From positions 1-64,000 of the forward strand of contig NZ_BCBA01000018.1 of the NCBI RefSeq assembly GCF_001320245.1: a stretch of DNA of 64,000 nucleotides, read 5' to 3'. Position 1 is the stretch's first letter, and each line of letters begins with the position of its first letter. Shown piece after piece: positions 1-10,383 of the stretch. The DNA is from Pseudomonas sp. NBRC 111124 (GTDB lineage: Bacteria > Pseudomonadota > Gammaproteobacteria > Pseudomonadales > Pseudomonadaceae). The notes under the pieces were generated by a model. It had not been told where the DNA came from. It searched no databases and saw nothing but the letters and a program-made list of their open reading frames with translations. The translations under genes were made by a program, and so were the position numbers.

Positions 1-457
1 TAACCTGCGGCAGAACTCCCGCGCGCTGGGCCTTGGTCTGCGCCGCCTGGGCCTGTTCACCAGCATCGTGTTGTTCGACCAGCGCGTGTCGATGTGGACC
101 AGCCTGCTCGGCCTGACCGTGGCGGTGATCGCCAGCCTCAAGTTCGGCATGGCCTTCCTGCTGGTGTACCTGCTGTGGATCGGCATTACCCGCCTGATCC
201 TCACCATCATGCTGCTGTGCTCCGGCCACAACGTGGGCCCGGCCTACCCGCTGATTCTCTATTACAACCAGATCGTCGGCGCGCTGATGAAGATCTACGT
301 GTTCTTCCGCCTCGACAAGCAGTCCTGGACGCGCCAGCCGACTGCCCTCAAGCGTGACCTCGCCAGTTTTCAACAATGGTTCAACACCTGGTCCTCGCGG
401 ACCATGACCTTCTCGGCTGCCAGCATCTTCGTCGCTGTGCTGTTCATGGTCGTGTGA
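1..457 (+). CDS. alg8: Alg8, alginate polymerase catalytic subunit (3' end only)
   Basis: The frame is already open at the first bases of the window and runs to TGA at 457, so only about the last 150 residues are present. They contain hydrophobic segments (for example [16 protein letters not shown]) and a basic juxtamembrane tail, as expected for the C-terminal membrane part of Alg8. Family knowledge: Alg8 is the inner-membrane GT2 glycosyltransferase that polymerises GDP-mannuronate into polymannuronate together with Alg44. The catalytic domain lies outside the window, so the call rests on this tail and on alg44-algK-algE following in the canonical order. Confidence 0.9.
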   Translation, partial: NLRQNSRALGLGLRRLGLFTSIVLFDQRVSMWTSLLGLTVAVIASLKFGMAFLLVYLLWIGITRLILTIMLLCSGHNVGPAYPLILYYNQIVGALMKIYVFFRLDKQSWTRQPTALKRDLASFQQWFNTWSSRTMTFSAASIFVAVLFMVV

Positions 458-494
458 GCCCAACCCGGATCGGAACTAACAGGAACAAACCCAG

Positions 495-1661
495 ATGAAT
501 ACCGCCGTGAACGTCAACGTCGTGCATGAGTCCGAAGCCCAGCGCCAACACGCCCGGGTGCGCATCCCCGCCAAGCTGCGTTTCCTCGACAAAGAGCGCC
601 AGGCCCACGATGTGAAGGTCGACGACCTCTCCGCCGGTGGCCTGAGCTTCCACACCAAACAGCCACTGTCGGTCGGTGAAGTGCTGCGCGGTCGCCTGCA
701 GTTCACGGTCGACAACCTCGGCCTGTCGATGGACATCGAGTTCCAGGTACGTGCCTACGACAGCGGCAGCGGCCGCACCGGCGCGCAATTCCAGAACCTC
801 GAACCCCGCGACATCGCCACCCTGCGTCACATCATCACCACCCACCTGTCGGGTGAGCTGATCACCGTGGGCGACGTGCTCAGCACCCTGCAGCGCGACA
901 ACTTCACCAAGGCGCGCAAGCAGAAGGACAGTGGCTCCGGCCTGTCCGCCTTCGGTCGCCTCAAGGCGGTGACCGTGACCCTCGGCGTATTCGTGGTTGG
1001 CGTGGCCGCCTTCGGCTTCGTCGCCAAGTCGCTGTACGGCATGTACTTCGTCAGCCATGCCGAAGCCGGCGTCGTCGCTGTGCCGACCACCACTGTCACC
1101 ATGCCGCGCGACGGCACGGTGAACAGCCTGGCCGAAACCGGTGGGCAGATCGTCAAGGGCGCGCCGCTGGCCAGCTTCACCACCAGCATGCTGGACATGC
1201 TCAAGGGCAACCTGGACGACTCGCAGCTGGAGCCGGCGAAAATCGAGGAGCTGTTCGGCAAGCAGCTCTCCGGCACCCTCACCAGCCCATGCGATTGCGT
1301 GGTCGCCCGCCAGCTGGTGGACGACGGCCAGTACGCCGCCAAGGGCCAGCCGATCTTCCAGCTGGTACCGCGCACAACCACTCCGATGGTCGAGGCACGC
1401 TTCAGCTACCGCCAGTTCGACGAGGTCAAGCCAGGCACCCGGGTCAACTTCCAGGTAGCCGGCGAAGACGAAGTGCGCACTGGCCAGATCGTCAGCAGCG
1501 CCAGCCTCAACAGCGACGACCTGGCCTCCGACATCCGCGTGCAGATCAAGCCCGACAGCGCCATGCCGGCTGAACTGGCCGGCCGCCCGGCCTCGGTCAA
1601 CAGCGACCGCGGCCCGTCGCTGAACTGGCTGATCGACAAAGCCGTCGCCCGTGGTCTGTAA
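495..1661 (+). CDS. alg44: Alg44, c-di-GMP-binding alginate copolymerase/secretion protein
   Basis: 388 aa. An N-terminal PilZ domain shows both c-di-GMP motifs: R17xxxR21 and D44-x-S46-x-x-G49. A single transmembrane segment follows at about residues 157-178, then a periplasmic HlyD/membrane-fusion-like region. Known role of the family: c-di-GMP binding to Alg44 activates polymer synthesis by Alg8, and the periplasmic part links to the export channel. All PilZ ligand-contacting positions are intact, so post-translational c-di-GMP control should work here. It lies 37 bp after alg8 and 9 bp before algK, consistent with one transcript. Confidence 0.96.
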   Translation: MNTAVNVNVVHESEAQRQHARVRIPAKLRFLDKERQAHDVKVDDLSAGGLSFHTKQPLSVGEVLRGRLQFTVDNLGLSMDIEFQVRAYDSGSGRTGAQFQNLEPRDIATLRHIITTHLSGELITVGDVLSTLQRDNFTKARKQKDSGSGLSAFGRLKAVTVTLGVFVVGVAAFGFVAKSLYGMYFVSHAEAGVVAVPTTTVTMPRDGTVNSLAETGGQIVKGAPLASFTTSMLDMLKGNLDDSQLEPAKIEELFGKQLSGTLTSPCDCVVARQLVDDGQYAAKGQPIFQLVPRTTTPMVEARFSYRQFDEVKPGTRVNFQVAGEDEVRTGQIVSSASLNSDDLASDIRVQIKPDSAMPAELAGRPASVNSDRGPSLNWLIDKAVARGL

Positions 1662-1670
1662 GAGGATCCC

Positions 1671-3101
1671 GTGATGATCTCCCATAAGAAAAGCGCAAGC
1701 CTGGGCCTCTGTGCCCTGGCTGCGGCGATCGCCCTGGCCGGCTGTGCGGGCCTGCCCGACCAGCGCCTGGCCAACGAAGCCCTCAAGCGCGGCGACACTG
1801 CGCTGGCCGAGCGCAACTACAAGGCCTTGGCTGACCTCGGTTACAGCGACGCGCAAGTGGGCTTGGCCGACATCAAGGTCGCCACCCGGGACCCTGCAAA
1901 AATCAAGGAAGCCGAGGCCACCTACCGCGCCGCGGCCTCCACTTCGCCCCGTGCCCAGGCACGCCTTGGCCGCCTGCTGGTGACCAAGCCCGACAGCACC
2001 CAGGCCGAACGTGAAGAAGCCGAAACCCTGCTCAAGCTCGCCGCCAAACAGGGTGAAAGCAATACCCTGATTCCGCTGGCGATGCTCTACCTGACCTACC
2101 CGCAGAGCTTCCCCAAGGTCAACGCTCAGCAGCAGATCGATCAGTGGCGCGCCGCCGGCAACCCGGAAGCGGGCTTGGCCCAGGTACTGCTGTACCGCAC
2201 CCAGGGCACCTACGACCAGCACCTGGGCGACGTCGAGAAAATCTGCAAGGCCGCGCTGAACACCACCGACATCTGCTACGTCGAGCTGGCCACCGTGTAC
2301 CAGAAGCGCGGCCAGGCTGATCAACAGGCCGCCCTGCTCGGCCAGCTGAAATCCGCCTATGCCCGTGGCGCAGTGCCGGCCACCCGGGTCGACAGCGTCG
2401 CCCGAGTGCTGGCTGACCGCAGCCTCGGTCAGACAGACGAGAAAACCGCCAAGGATTTGCTCGAACAGGTCGCCCCGGCCAACCCGGCGTCCTGGGTCAG
2501 CCTGGCGCAGCTGCTGTACGACTTCCCCGAACTGGGCGACAACGACCAGCTGATGGCCTACATCGACAAGGGCCGCGAGGCCGAACAGCCACGCGCCGAA
2601 CTGTTGCTGGGCCGCCTGTACTACGAAGGCAAAACCTTGCCCGCCGATGCGGCCAAGGCTGAGCAACACCTGCAAGCCGCCGCCGACGCAGGCGAAGTCA
2701 GCGCCCACTACTACCTGGGCCAACTGTACCGCCGTGGCTACCTGGGCAACGTCGAGCCGCAAAAAGCTGTCGACCACTTGCTCGCTGCCGCCCGTGGCGG
2801 GCAGAACAGCGCCGACTACGCCCTCGCCCAGCTGTTCAGCGAAGGCCACGGCATTCGCCCGCAACCGGGCAACGCCTGGGTATTCGCCCAGCTGGCCCAG
2901 GTCAACCCTACCCCTCAGTCCAGCGAACTGCTGCAACAGCTCGACCAGCAACTGACGCCTGACCAGCGCAACCAGGCGCAGAGCCTGCTGGCGCAGGAAA
3001 AGCAGGCCCGCGGCAGCATGGTCCAGGGCGCCAACAGCACCTTGGCCCTCGAAGCCCTGCAAGACGACGAAAAAGAAGTAGAAGGTGAGGACTCGCTATG
3101 A
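1671..3101 (+). CDS. algK: AlgK, outer-membrane lipoprotein of the alginate export complex
   Basis: 476 aa from GTG 1671; an ATG directly follows at 1674 and may be the true start (475 aa). The N-terminus is a lipoprotein signal with lipobox LAGC (Cys about residue 25). The rest is alpha-helical TPR/Sel1-like repeats, for example the segments with [21 protein letters not shown] and [15 protein letters not shown]. Family knowledge: AlgK is a periplasm-facing TPR scaffold that helps place the AlgE porin and contacts AlgX and Alg44. The stop overlaps the algE start as ATGA at 3098-3101, suggesting translational coupling. Confidence 0.95.
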   Translation: MMISHKKSASLGLCALAAAIALAGCAGLPDQRLANEALKRGDTALAERNYKALADLGYSDAQVGLADIKVATRDPAKIKEAEATYRAAASTSPRAQARLGRLLVTKPDSTQAEREEAETLLKLAAKQGESNTLIPLAMLYLTYPQSFPKVNAQQQIDQWRAAGNPEAGLAQVLLYRTQGTYDQHLGDVEKICKAALNTTDICYVELATVYQKRGQADQQAALLGQLKSAYARGAVPATRVDSVARVLADRSLGQTDEKTAKDLLEQVAPANPASWVSLAQLLYDFPELGDNDQLMAYIDKGREAEQPRAELLLGRLYYEGKTLPADAAKAEQHLQAAADAGEVSAHYYLGQLYRRGYLGNVEPQKAVDHLLAAARGGQNSADYALAQLFSEGHGIRPQPGNAWVFAQLAQVNPTPQSSELLQQLDQQLTPDQRNQAQSLLAQEKQARGSMVQGANSTLALEALQDDEKEVEGEDSL

Positions 3102-4576
3102 CGCTCAATCCATTCGTGAAAGCCGGCATTGGCCTGAGCTTCGCCCTGCTGTGGTCCTGCCCGACCCTGGCGGACATGACCGCCCAGAAAAACTTCGGCC
3201 TGGATGTGAAGATCACCGGCCAGTCGGAAGACGACCGTGACCTGGGCACCCGCCCTGGCGGTGACGTCAACGGCCTGGGCCTCGACCTGCGCCCGTGGGT
3301 GTACGGCGAGCGGGGTAACTGGAGCGCCTACGCCATGGGCCAGGCGGTCACCGCCACCGACACCATCGAAACCGACACCCTGCGCCAGAACGACGACGGC
3401 ACCAGTACCGACACCGCCGCCGATGGCCGCAAGCAGGACAAGAGCTACCTGGCCATGCGCGAGTTCTGGGTCGGCTACAGCGGCCTGACCGCCTACCCCG
3501 GCGAGCAACTGCGCCTCGGTCGCCAACGCCTGCGCAGTGACGACGGCATGTGGCGCGACACCAACATCGAAGCGCTGAACTGGACCTTCGACACCACCCT
3601 GCTCAAGGCCGACCTGGGCGTGGCGCAGCGCTTCAGCGAATACCGCACCGACCTCACCGAGCTGGCCCCGGAAGACAAGGACCGCACCCACTTCTACGGC
3701 AACGTCTCCACGCAGTGGACCCCTGGCCACTGGGTCGGCCTGCGCGCCCACCACACCCATGACAGCGGCAGCCTGAAGAACCCGGGCGAGACCGTCGACG
3801 CGCTGGACAAGACCCGTACCGGCGACCTCACCTGGCTGGGCCTGGAAGCCAACAGCGACGCCTACAACTGGCGCAATGACCATACCGTCAACTACTGGGG
3901 CAGCGTCACCTGGCTGACCGGTGATCGCGACTCCCTCAGCAGCCAGACCGTGGGTGACCAGACCGTGGCCACCGGCAAGCAGAGCGGCAACGTCAACGCC
4001 TGGGCCACCGACCTCGGCATCCGCCTGCGCCTGGACCCGCAATGGCAGGTCGGTGCGGCTTACGCCCGCGGCAGCGGCGGCGGTGGCGACGACGGTTCGA
4101 ACAACTTCGAGCAGACCGGCCTTGAGAGCAACCGCTCCAACTACACCGGTACCCGTTCGCGCGTGCACCGTTTCGGCGAAGCCTTCCGCGGCGAGCTCGG
4201 CAACCTGCAGGCGGCCACCCTGTTCGCCTCCTGGCAGCTGCGCGACGACTACGACGCCAGCCTCATCTACCACAAGTTCTGGCGTGTCGACGGCAACCAG
4301 AACATCGGTTCCAGCGGCATCAACGCAGTGGTCGACGACAACGGCGTGAACCGCCAACTGGTCGATGGCGAAAAAGACCTCGGCCAGGAAATGGACGTGG
4401 TCGTCACCAAGTACTTCAAACAAGGCCTGCTGCCGGCTTCGATGAGCCAGGCAATCGACGAACCTTCCGCCCTGGTACGCCTGCGTGCCGGTGTGTTCAA
4501 GCCGGGTGACGCCTACGGCAAGGAAGCGGACTCGTACATGCACCGCGCCTTCGTCGACGTGATCTGGCGCTTCTGA
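3098..4576 (+). CDS. algE: AlgE, alginate-specific outer-membrane porin
   Basis: 492 aa with a cleavable signal peptide (about residues 1-26, ending near TLA/DM) and alternating amphipathic strands through to a terminal aromatic (VIWRF), the usual C-terminus of an outer-membrane beta-barrel. Family knowledge: AlgE is an 18-stranded, positively lined barrel through which alginate leaves the cell, with AlgK attached on the periplasmic side. It overlaps algK by 4 bp and is followed after 16 bp by algG. Length matches the family. A Gly/Asp-rich loop ([10 protein letters not shown]) lies near residues 326-335. Confidence 0.95.
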   Translation: MTLNPFVKAGIGLSFALLWSCPTLADMTAQKNFGLDVKITGQSEDDRDLGTRPGGDVNGLGLDLRPWVYGERGNWSAYAMGQAVTATDTIETDTLRQNDDGTSTDTAADGRKQDKSYLAMREFWVGYSGLTAYPGEQLRLGRQRLRSDDGMWRDTNIEALNWTFDTTLLKADLGVAQRFSEYRTDLTELAPEDKDRTHFYGNVSTQWTPGHWVGLRAHHTHDSGSLKNPGETVDALDKTRTGDLTWLGLEANSDAYNWRNDHTVNYWGSVTWLTGDRDSLSSQTVGDQTVATGKQSGNVNAWATDLGIRLRLDPQWQVGAAYARGSGGGGDDGSNNFEQTGLESNRSNYTGTRSRVHRFGEAFRGELGNLQAATLFASWQLRDDYDASLIYHKFWRVDGNQNIGSSGINAVVDDNGVNRQLVDGEKDLGQEMDVVVTKYFKQGLLPASMSQAIDEPSALVRLRAGVFKPGDAYGKEADSYMHRAFVDVIWRF

Positions 4577-4592
4577 GGCCGGGAGACCCCTG

Positions 4593-6152
4593 ATGAACCT
4601 TCACCCGCACATCCGTCACAGCCTCCTGGCCAGCGCATTGCTGCTGGCCAGCGGCTTGGCCACTGCCGCAGAACCCCAGGTGATCGCCAAGGAGCTGCAG
4701 CAGGCCAAGACCTACACCGTGGCCAGCGCACCGATCGAGCCGCTGCAGATGGACCCGCCGAAGCTGCCCGACCTGACCGGCTACACCGCCGAAGCGGTGC
4801 AGAAGAAGATCGACCGCCGCCACAAAGGCAAGGTCAGCGTGCGCCGCATGTTCCAGGAGGACACCCTCAAGGAATTCGTCGGCGGCGACAACAAGGCCGC
4901 CGAATGGGTGCAGCGCCAGCACGGCATTCCCCAGGCGATCTTCATCGATGACGGCCATCTCGACCTGGTCGAGCTGAGCAAGAAGGTGCCCAAGCAGTAC
5001 CTCAGCGAAGTCGAGCCGGGCGTGTACCTGGCGCGCCTGCCGATCGTGGTCGGGCAGAAGGGCATTCTCGAAATCGACGGCAAGGTCAAGCAGCTGCGCC
5101 TGTCCCAGGAAGGCGGCTCGTTCCTGGTCAACGACGGCAAGCTGTTCGTTACCGACACCCAGGTGACCGGCTGGCGCGAGAAGGACAATGGCCCGGCGAC
5201 TTTCCGCTCGCCCAAGGAATTCCGCCCGTTCCTGCTGTCGTGGGGCGGCACCGAGACCTACATCGTCAACACCAAAATGGCCAGCTTCGGCTACGCCAAG
5301 TCCAAGTCGTACGGCGTGAGCATCTCGCAGTACACGCCGAACATGTCCAAGCAGAAAGGCCGCAGCGAGCCGACTGGCTGGATCATCGGCTCGACCTTCA
5401 GCGACATGTGGTACGGCTTCTACTGCTACGAGACCCAGGACTTCGTGGTCAAGGACAATACCTACCACGACAACATCGTCTACGGCATCGACCCGCACGA
5501 CCGCTCGCATCGCCTGATCATCGCCGGCAATACCGTGTATGGCACCAAGAAGAAGCACGGCATCATCGTTTCGCGTGAGGTCAATGACAGCTGGATCATC
5601 AACAACAAGAGCTATGACAACAAGCTCTCGGGTGTGGTGATCGACCGTAACAGCGTCAACAACCTGATCGCCTACAACGAGATCTACCGCAACCACACCG
5701 ACGGCATCACCCTGTACGAAAGCGGCGACAACCTGATCTGGGGCAACAAGCTGATCAACAACCGCCGCCACGGCATCCGCGTGCGCAACAGCGTGAACAT
5801 CCGCCTGTACGAAAACATCGCCATGGCCAACGGCCTGGTGGGTGTGTACGGGCACATCAAGGACCTGTCCGACACCGACCGCGACATCGCCCTCGACCCG
5901 TTCGACACCAAGGTGTCGCTGATCGTGGTCGGCGGCGAGCTGGCGGCCAACGGTTCCGGCCCGCTGTCGATCGACTCGCCGCTGTCGGTCGAGCTGTACA
6001 AGGTGTCCATGCTCGCCCCGCGCAAGGCCAGCGGCATCAGCCTCAACGGCGTGCTTGGCGAGCGCCAGGATGAAATCCTCGACCTGCTGGTGCGCCAGCA
6101 GAAGGCCGTGCTGATCGACCCGGTCGAACGCCAGACCGAAATGATCGATTAA
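4593..6152 (+). CDS. algG: AlgG, mannuronan C5-epimerase
   Basis: 519 aa. A signal peptide (about residues 1-26, cleavage after ATAA) is followed by a right-handed parallel beta-helix, visible as recurring short Asn-rich turns in the C-terminal half. The catalytic DPHDRS motif is present at about residues 300-305. Family knowledge: AlgG is a periplasmic enzyme that converts mannuronate to guluronate in the nascent polymer, and it also protects the polymer from AlgL. Its position between algE and algX is canonical. Confidence 0.96.
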   Translation: MNLHPHIRHSLLASALLLASGLATAAEPQVIAKELQQAKTYTVASAPIEPLQMDPPKLPDLTGYTAEAVQKKIDRRHKGKVSVRRMFQEDTLKEFVGGDNKAAEWVQRQHGIPQAIFIDDGHLDLVELSKKVPKQYLSEVEPGVYLARLPIVVGQKGILEIDGKVKQLRLSQEGGSFLVNDGKLFVTDTQVTGWREKDNGPATFRSPKEFRPFLLSWGGTETYIVNTKMASFGYAKSKSYGVSISQYTPNMSKQKGRSEPTGWIIGSTFSDMWYGFYCYETQDFVVKDNTYHDNIVYGIDPHDRSHRLIIAGNTVYGTKKKHGIIVSREVNDSWIINNKSYDNKLSGVVIDRNSVNNLIAYNEIYRNHTDGITLYESGDNLIWGNKLINNRRHGIRVRNSVNIRLYENIAMANGLVGVYGHIKDLSDTDRDIALDPFDTKVSLIVVGGELAANGSGPLSIDSPLSVELYKVSMLAPRKASGISLNGVLGERQDEILDLLVRQQKAVLIDPVERQTEMID

Positions 6153-6165
6153 GGAAGCCCAGACC

Positions 6166-7608
6166 ATGACTCCACACCTGATGAAACTGCTGGGCCTGTC
6201 CGCCGCCCTCCTGGCCATCAGCCAGGGCGTGCGCGCCGACGAAGTGAAGGCCCCGACCTTCACCGCCGAGCCTTGCTGCCAGCTGTGCCCCGAGGCGCAT
6301 GACGCCAGCCGCTACACCACGCGCTACCAGCAGAACTTCACCACGCTGGTGCAGGCCCAGGGCGACTGGCTGTTCCGTACCCGCGAAGACCTGCGTACCG
6401 AGTTCAACACCACGCCGGCCGGCTACAAGCGCCTGCAGCAGGTGCACGACGCTTTCAAGAAGCGCGGTGTGGAGCTGGTCGTGGTCTACCAGCCAACCCG
6501 TGGCCTGGTGAACCGCAACATGCTCAAGCCGGAAGAGAAAGCCGCCTTCGATTACCAGAAGGCATTGGGCAACTACCAGGCCATGCTCAAGCGCTTCGCC
6601 AGCATGGGCTACAACGTGCCCGACCTGTCGCCGCTGACCAACGAACAGCTGGCCGCCGCCGACCAGGGCAAGGACTTCTACTTCCGCGGTGACCAGCACT
6701 GGACACCGTATGGCGCCGAGCGCGCAGCGAAGATCGTGGCCGACACCGTGCACAAGATGCCGGCCTTCGAAGGCATCCCGCGCAAGGAATTCGAAACCCA
6801 CAAGTCCGGGCGCATGGGCAAGACCGGCACCCTGCACAACGTTGCCGGCCAGCTCTGCGGCACCAGCTACGCGGTGCAGTACATGGACCAGTTCGCCACC
6901 GAACCGAAAGGCTCGACCGGCGGCGGCGACGACCTGTTCGGTGACAGTGGCAACGCACAGATCACGCTGGTCGGCACCAGCCACAGTGGCAAGAACTACA
7001 ACTTCTCCGGCTTCCTGGAGCAGTACATCGGCGCCGACGTGCTCAACGTCGCCTTCCCCGGTGGCGGCTTGGAAGGCTCGATGATCCAGTACCTGGGCAG
7101 CGAAGAATTCCAGAAGAACCCACCGAAGATCCTCATCTGGGAGTTCTCGCCGCTGTACCGCCTGGACCAGGAAACCATCTGGCGGCAGATCCTTGGCCTG
7201 CTCGACGACGGCTGCGATGCGCGCCCGGCTCTGATGAGCGCCAGCACCACGCTCAAGCCTGGCAAGAACGAGCTGATGGTCAACGGCAAAGGCGGCGTGA
7301 TCAAAGACCTGGTCAACCGCAACCTGCAGATGGACGTCAAGTTCGAAGATCCTTCGGTGAAGGTGCTGCAGGCCACCCTGTGGTACCTCAACGGGCGCCA
7401 CGAGGACATCAAGCTGGAGAAGCCGGAAACCTCCGACACCGACGGCCGCTTCGTCTTCCAGATGCGTGAAGACGAGGACTGGGCCAGCCAGAACCTGCTG
7501 GCCTTCGAGGTCCAGGGACCGGAAAGCGGCACCCAGAAAGTCGAAGCCAAGCTCTGCAAACGCAACAACTTCGCCGTGCCCGCGCAGACTGCGCAGGCTG
7601 GCCAGTGA
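6166..7608 (+). CDS. algX: AlgX, alginate O-acetyltransferase of the export complex
   Basis: 480 aa with a signal peptide (cleavage near VRA/DE). The SGNH-like catalytic elements are visible: DQHWTP with Asp176 and His178, and GTSHSG with Ser272. The C-terminal 120 or so residues fit the carbohydrate-binding module of the family. Family knowledge: AlgX is periplasmic, binds alginate directly and transfers acetyl groups to mannuronate, and it is needed for polymer export. It lies 13 bp after algG and 7 bp before algL. Confidence 0.96.
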   Translation: MTPHLMKLLGLSAALLAISQGVRADEVKAPTFTAEPCCQLCPEAHDASRYTTRYQQNFTTLVQAQGDWLFRTREDLRTEFNTTPAGYKRLQQVHDAFKKRGVELVVVYQPTRGLVNRNMLKPEEKAAFDYQKALGNYQAMLKRFASMGYNVPDLSPLTNEQLAAADQGKDFYFRGDQHWTPYGAERAAKIVADTVHKMPAFEGIPRKEFETHKSGRMGKTGTLHNVAGQLCGTSYAVQYMDQFATEPKGSTGGGDDLFGDSGNAQITLVGTSHSGKNYNFSGFLEQYIGADVLNVAFPGGGLEGSMIQYLGSEEFQKNPPKILIWEFSPLYRLDQETIWRQILGLLDDGCDARPALMSASTTLKPGKNELMVNGKGGVIKDLVNRNLQMDVKFEDPSVKVLQATLWYLNGRHEDIKLEKPETSDTDGRFVFQMREDEDWASQNLLAFEVQGPESGTQKVEAKLCKRNNFAVPAQTAQAGQ

Positions 7609-7615
7609 GGCGACC

Positions 7616-8719
7616 ATGACCATGCTCAAGCGAATCTTCAGCCCCGCCCTGCTCACCCTGGCGATGTTCGGCGGTGCCGCACAGGCTGCGCTGGTACCTC
7701 CACAGGGGTACTACGAGGGGATCGAAAAACTCAAGACCAGCGACGGCAACTTCCGCTGCGAATCGGCGCCCAAGCCCTACACCGGCCCGCTGCAGTTCCG
7801 CAGCAAGTACGAAGGTTCGGACAAGGCCCGGGCCACGCTCAACGTCAATTCGGAAAAGGCCTTCCGCAAGTCTACCGAAGACATCACCACGCTCGAAAAG
7901 GGCGTGAGCAAGATGGTCGGCCAGTACATGCGTGACGGCCGCCCGGCCCAGCTCGACTGTGCCCTGACCTGGCTCGGTACCTGGGCACGTGCCGATGCAC
8001 TGCTGTCCACCGACTACAACCACACCGGCAAGTCGATGCGCAAATGGGCGCTGGGCAGCATGAGCGGGTCGTGGCTACGCCTGAAGTTCTCCAACTCGCA
8101 GCCGCTGGCCGCGCATCAGGCCGAGGCCGAGCTGATCGAGAAGTGGTTCGCTCGCCTCGCCGAGCAGACCGTGCGCGACTGGAGCGACCTGCCGCTGGAG
8201 AAGATCAACAACCACAGCTACTGGGCGGCCTGGTCGGTGATGGCCACCGCCGTGGCCACCGACCGCCGCGACCTGTTCGACTGGGCGGTGAAGGAATACA
8301 AGATCGGCGCCAACCAGGTGGATGACCAGGGCTTCCTGCCCAACGAGGTCAAGCGCAAGCAGCGCGCCCTGGCCTACCACAACTACGCTCTGCCGCCGCT
8401 GGCGATGATCGCCAGCTTCGCCCAGGTCAACGGTGTGGACCTGCGCGCCGAGAACAACTTTGCACTGCAGCGTCTGGGCGAAGGCGTGCTGGCGGGCGCG
8501 CGCGACCCCATCCACTTCAAGGAACGCGCTGGCGAAAAGCAGGACCTGACCGACCTCAAGGTCGACAGCAAGTACTCCTGGCTCGAGCCCTGGTGTGCGC
8601 TGTACCACTGCGTCGGCGACACCCTGCAGCGCAAGCAGCACATGCAACCGTTCAACAGCTTCAGGCTTGGCGGCGACATGACCCGGGTCTACGACCCGAG
8701 CGCAGAAAGCAAGAAATGA
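7616..8719 (+). CDS. algL: AlgL, periplasmic poly(beta-D-mannuronate) lyase
   Basis: 367 aa from ATG 7616. The frame stays open upstream, but this start gives a proper signal peptide (cleavage near AQA/AL) and sits just after the algX stop; ATG 7622 is an alternative. The active-site motif NNHSYW is at about residues 198-203, with His200 and Tyr202 as expected catalytic residues. Family knowledge: AlgL cleaves polymannuronate by beta-elimination and clears stray polymer from the periplasm. It is the last gene before the only large gap in the operon, which holds a REP pair. Confidence 0.95.
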   Translation: MTMLKRIFSPALLTLAMFGGAAQAALVPPQGYYEGIEKLKTSDGNFRCESAPKPYTGPLQFRSKYEGSDKARATLNVNSEKAFRKSTEDITTLEKGVSKMVGQYMRDGRPAQLDCALTWLGTWARADALLSTDYNHTGKSMRKWALGSMSGSWLRLKFSNSQPLAAHQAEAELIEKWFARLAEQTVRDWSDLPLEKINNHSYWAAWSVMATAVATDRRDLFDWAVKEYKIGANQVDDQGFLPNEVKRKQRALAYHNYALPPLAMIASFAQVNGVDLRAENNFALQRLGEGVLAGARDPIHFKERAGEKQDLTDLKVDSKYSWLEPWCALYHCVGDTLQRKQHMQPFNSFRLGGDMTRVYDPSAESKK

Positions 8720-8724
8720 ATTGA

Positions 8725-8833
8725 ACCCCATGTGGGGTCGGAACCTGTGGGAGCGGGCATGCCCGCGAAAAAGGCACCGCGGTGCATGGCAAGGGCTTCG
8801 CCCTTGTTCGCAGGCATGCCCGCTCCCACAGGG
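8725..8833. repeat. Paired REP element (REPIN-like) between algL and algI
   Basis: Two inverted GCGGGC-type REP units: 8744-8769 (CCTGTGGGAGCGGGCATGCC...) and 8807-8833, its near-perfect reverse complement (...GGCATGCCCGCTCCCACAGG). About 37 bp separate them, so the transcript could fold into a long cruciform-type stem. A shorter hairpin ACCCCA/TGGGGT lies just before it at 8725-8738. This is the only sizeable spacer in the alg operon (196 bp). The unit resembles the other four REP pairs in this window. It could stabilise the upstream mRNA or reduce readthrough into algIJFA; that is inference. Confidence 0.88.
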
Positions 8834-8915
8834 ATCTAGGTGACCTTCCGGTCTTGCACTGGGGGGTTTGGGGGGCGCTGTGCCCCGGATGCTGTGAACA
8901 AAAAGGAGAACCGGG

Positions 8916-10373
8916 ATGGTCTTCTCGTCCAACGTGTTCCTGTTCCTGTTCTTGCCGGTTTTCCTCGGCCTGTACTACTTGAGCGGGCAACGCTATCGCA
9001 ACCTGCTGCTGCTGGTTGCCAGCTACATCTTCTATGCCTGGTGGCGGGTCGACTTCCTTGCCCTGTTCGCCGGCGTGACCCTGTGGAACTACTGGATCGG
9101 CCTGAAAGTCGGCGCCGCCGGCGTGCGCACCAAACCGGCCCAGCGCTGGCTGCTGCTGGGCGTGGGCGTGGACCTGGCGATCCTCGGCTACTTCAAGTAC
9201 GCCAACTTTGGCGTCGACAGCCTCAACGCGATCATTACCTCGTTCGGCCTGGAACCGTTCATCCTCACCCATGTGCTGCTGCCGATCGGTATCTCGTTCT
9301 ACATCTTCGAGTCGATCAGCTACATCATCGACGTGTACCGCGGCGACACCCCGGCCACCCGCAACCTGATCGACTTCGCGGCATTCGTGGCGATTTTCCC
9401 GCACCTGATCGCCGGCCCCGTGCTGCGCTTCAAGGACCTGGTCGACCAGTTCAACAACCGCACCCACACCCTGGACAAGTTCTCCGAAGGCTGCACCCGC
9501 TTCATGCAGGGCTTCATCAAGAAAGTGTTCATCGCCGACACCCTGGCGGTGGTCGCCGACCATTGCTTCGCGCTGCAGAACCCGACCACCGGCGACGCCT
9601 GGCTCGGCGCCCTGGCCTATACCGCACAGCTGTACTTCGACTTCAGCGGCTACAGCGACATGGCCATCGGCCTGGGGCTGATGATGGGCTTCCGCTTCAT
9701 GGAAAACTTCAAGCAGCCGTACATCAGCCAGTCGATCACCGAGTTCTGGCGGCGCTGGCACATCAGCCTGTCGACCTGGCTGCGTGACTACCTGTACATC
9801 ACCCTGGGCGGCAACCGCAAAGGCACCTTCAACACCTACCGCAACCTGTTCCTGACCATGCTGCTGGGCGGCCTGTGGCACGGCGCCAACTTCACCTACA
9901 TCATCTGGGGCGCCTGGCACGGCATGTGGCTGGCGATCGAACGGGCGCTGGGCATCGACACCAACCCGCAGCGCTTCAACCCGGTCAAGTGGGCCTTCAC
10001 CTTCCTGCTGGTGGTGGTCGGCTGGGTGATCTTCCGCGCCGAGAACCTGCATGTGGCCGCCCGCATGTACGGGGCCATGTTCAGCTTCGGCGAGTGGCAG
10101 CTGTCGGAACTCAACCGCGCCCAGCTCACCGGCCTGCAGGTGGCGACCCTGGTGATTGCCTATCTCACCCTGGCGTTCTTCGGCCTGCGCGATTTCTACC
10201 GCAACGCCAAGCCAACGGCAAACGCTACCCCGGTACAGGTCAACGCCGACGGCTCGATCGGCCTGGACTGGACCCGGGTGATGACCCGCGCCCTGATCCT
10301 GCTGCTGTTCGCAGCCTCGATCCTCAAGCTTTCGGCGCAGAGCTACTCGCCGTTCCTGTACTTCCAGTTCTGA
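8916..10373 (+). CDS. algI: AlgI, membrane-bound O-acyltransferase for alginate acetylation
   Basis: 485 aa polytopic membrane protein of the MBOAT family. The signature region includes FWRRWHISLSTWLRDYLY and the catalytic histidine in LWHGANF (His322). Family knowledge: AlgI moves acetyl groups from a cytoplasmic donor across the inner membrane to AlgJ/AlgX. An AGGAGAA ribosome-binding site precedes ATG 8916. It is separated from algL by a 196-bp REP-containing spacer but points the same way; the spacing to algJ is 10 bp. Confidence 0.96.
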   Translation: MVFSSNVFLFLFLPVFLGLYYLSGQRYRNLLLLVASYIFYAWWRVDFLALFAGVTLWNYWIGLKVGAAGVRTKPAQRWLLLGVGVDLAILGYFKYANFGVDSLNAIITSFGLEPFILTHVLLPIGISFYIFESISYIIDVYRGDTPATRNLIDFAAFVAIFPHLIAGPVLRFKDLVDQFNNRTHTLDKFSEGCTRFMQGFIKKVFIADTLAVVADHCFALQNPTTGDAWLGALAYTAQLYFDFSGYSDMAIGLGLMMGFRFMENFKQPYISQSITEFWRRWHISLSTWLRDYLYITLGGNRKGTFNTYRNLFLTMLLGGLWHGANFTYIIWGAWHGMWLAIERALGIDTNPQRFNPVKWAFTFLLVVVGWVIFRAENLHVAARMYGAMFSFGEWQLSELNRAQLTGLQVATLVIAYLTLAFFGLRDFYRNAKPTANATPVQVNADGSIGLDWTRVMTRALILLLFAASILKLSAQSYSPFLYFQF

Positions 10374-10383
10374 GGTGGACGAC

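Noticed and set aside
444..3062. 872-codon open frame on the minus strand
   Set aside because: It lies opposite alg44 and algK; high GC content makes long antisense frames. Its translation is low-complexity and the + genes have clear motifs.
4497..6263. 588-codon open frame on the minus strand
   Set aside because: Antisense to algG with a His/Val/Asp-rich translation typical of a shadow frame; no ribosome-binding site or family motif.
7466..7615. N-terminal extension of AlgL into algX
   Set aside because: It would remove the signal peptide from the N-terminus; the ATG at 7616 restores it.
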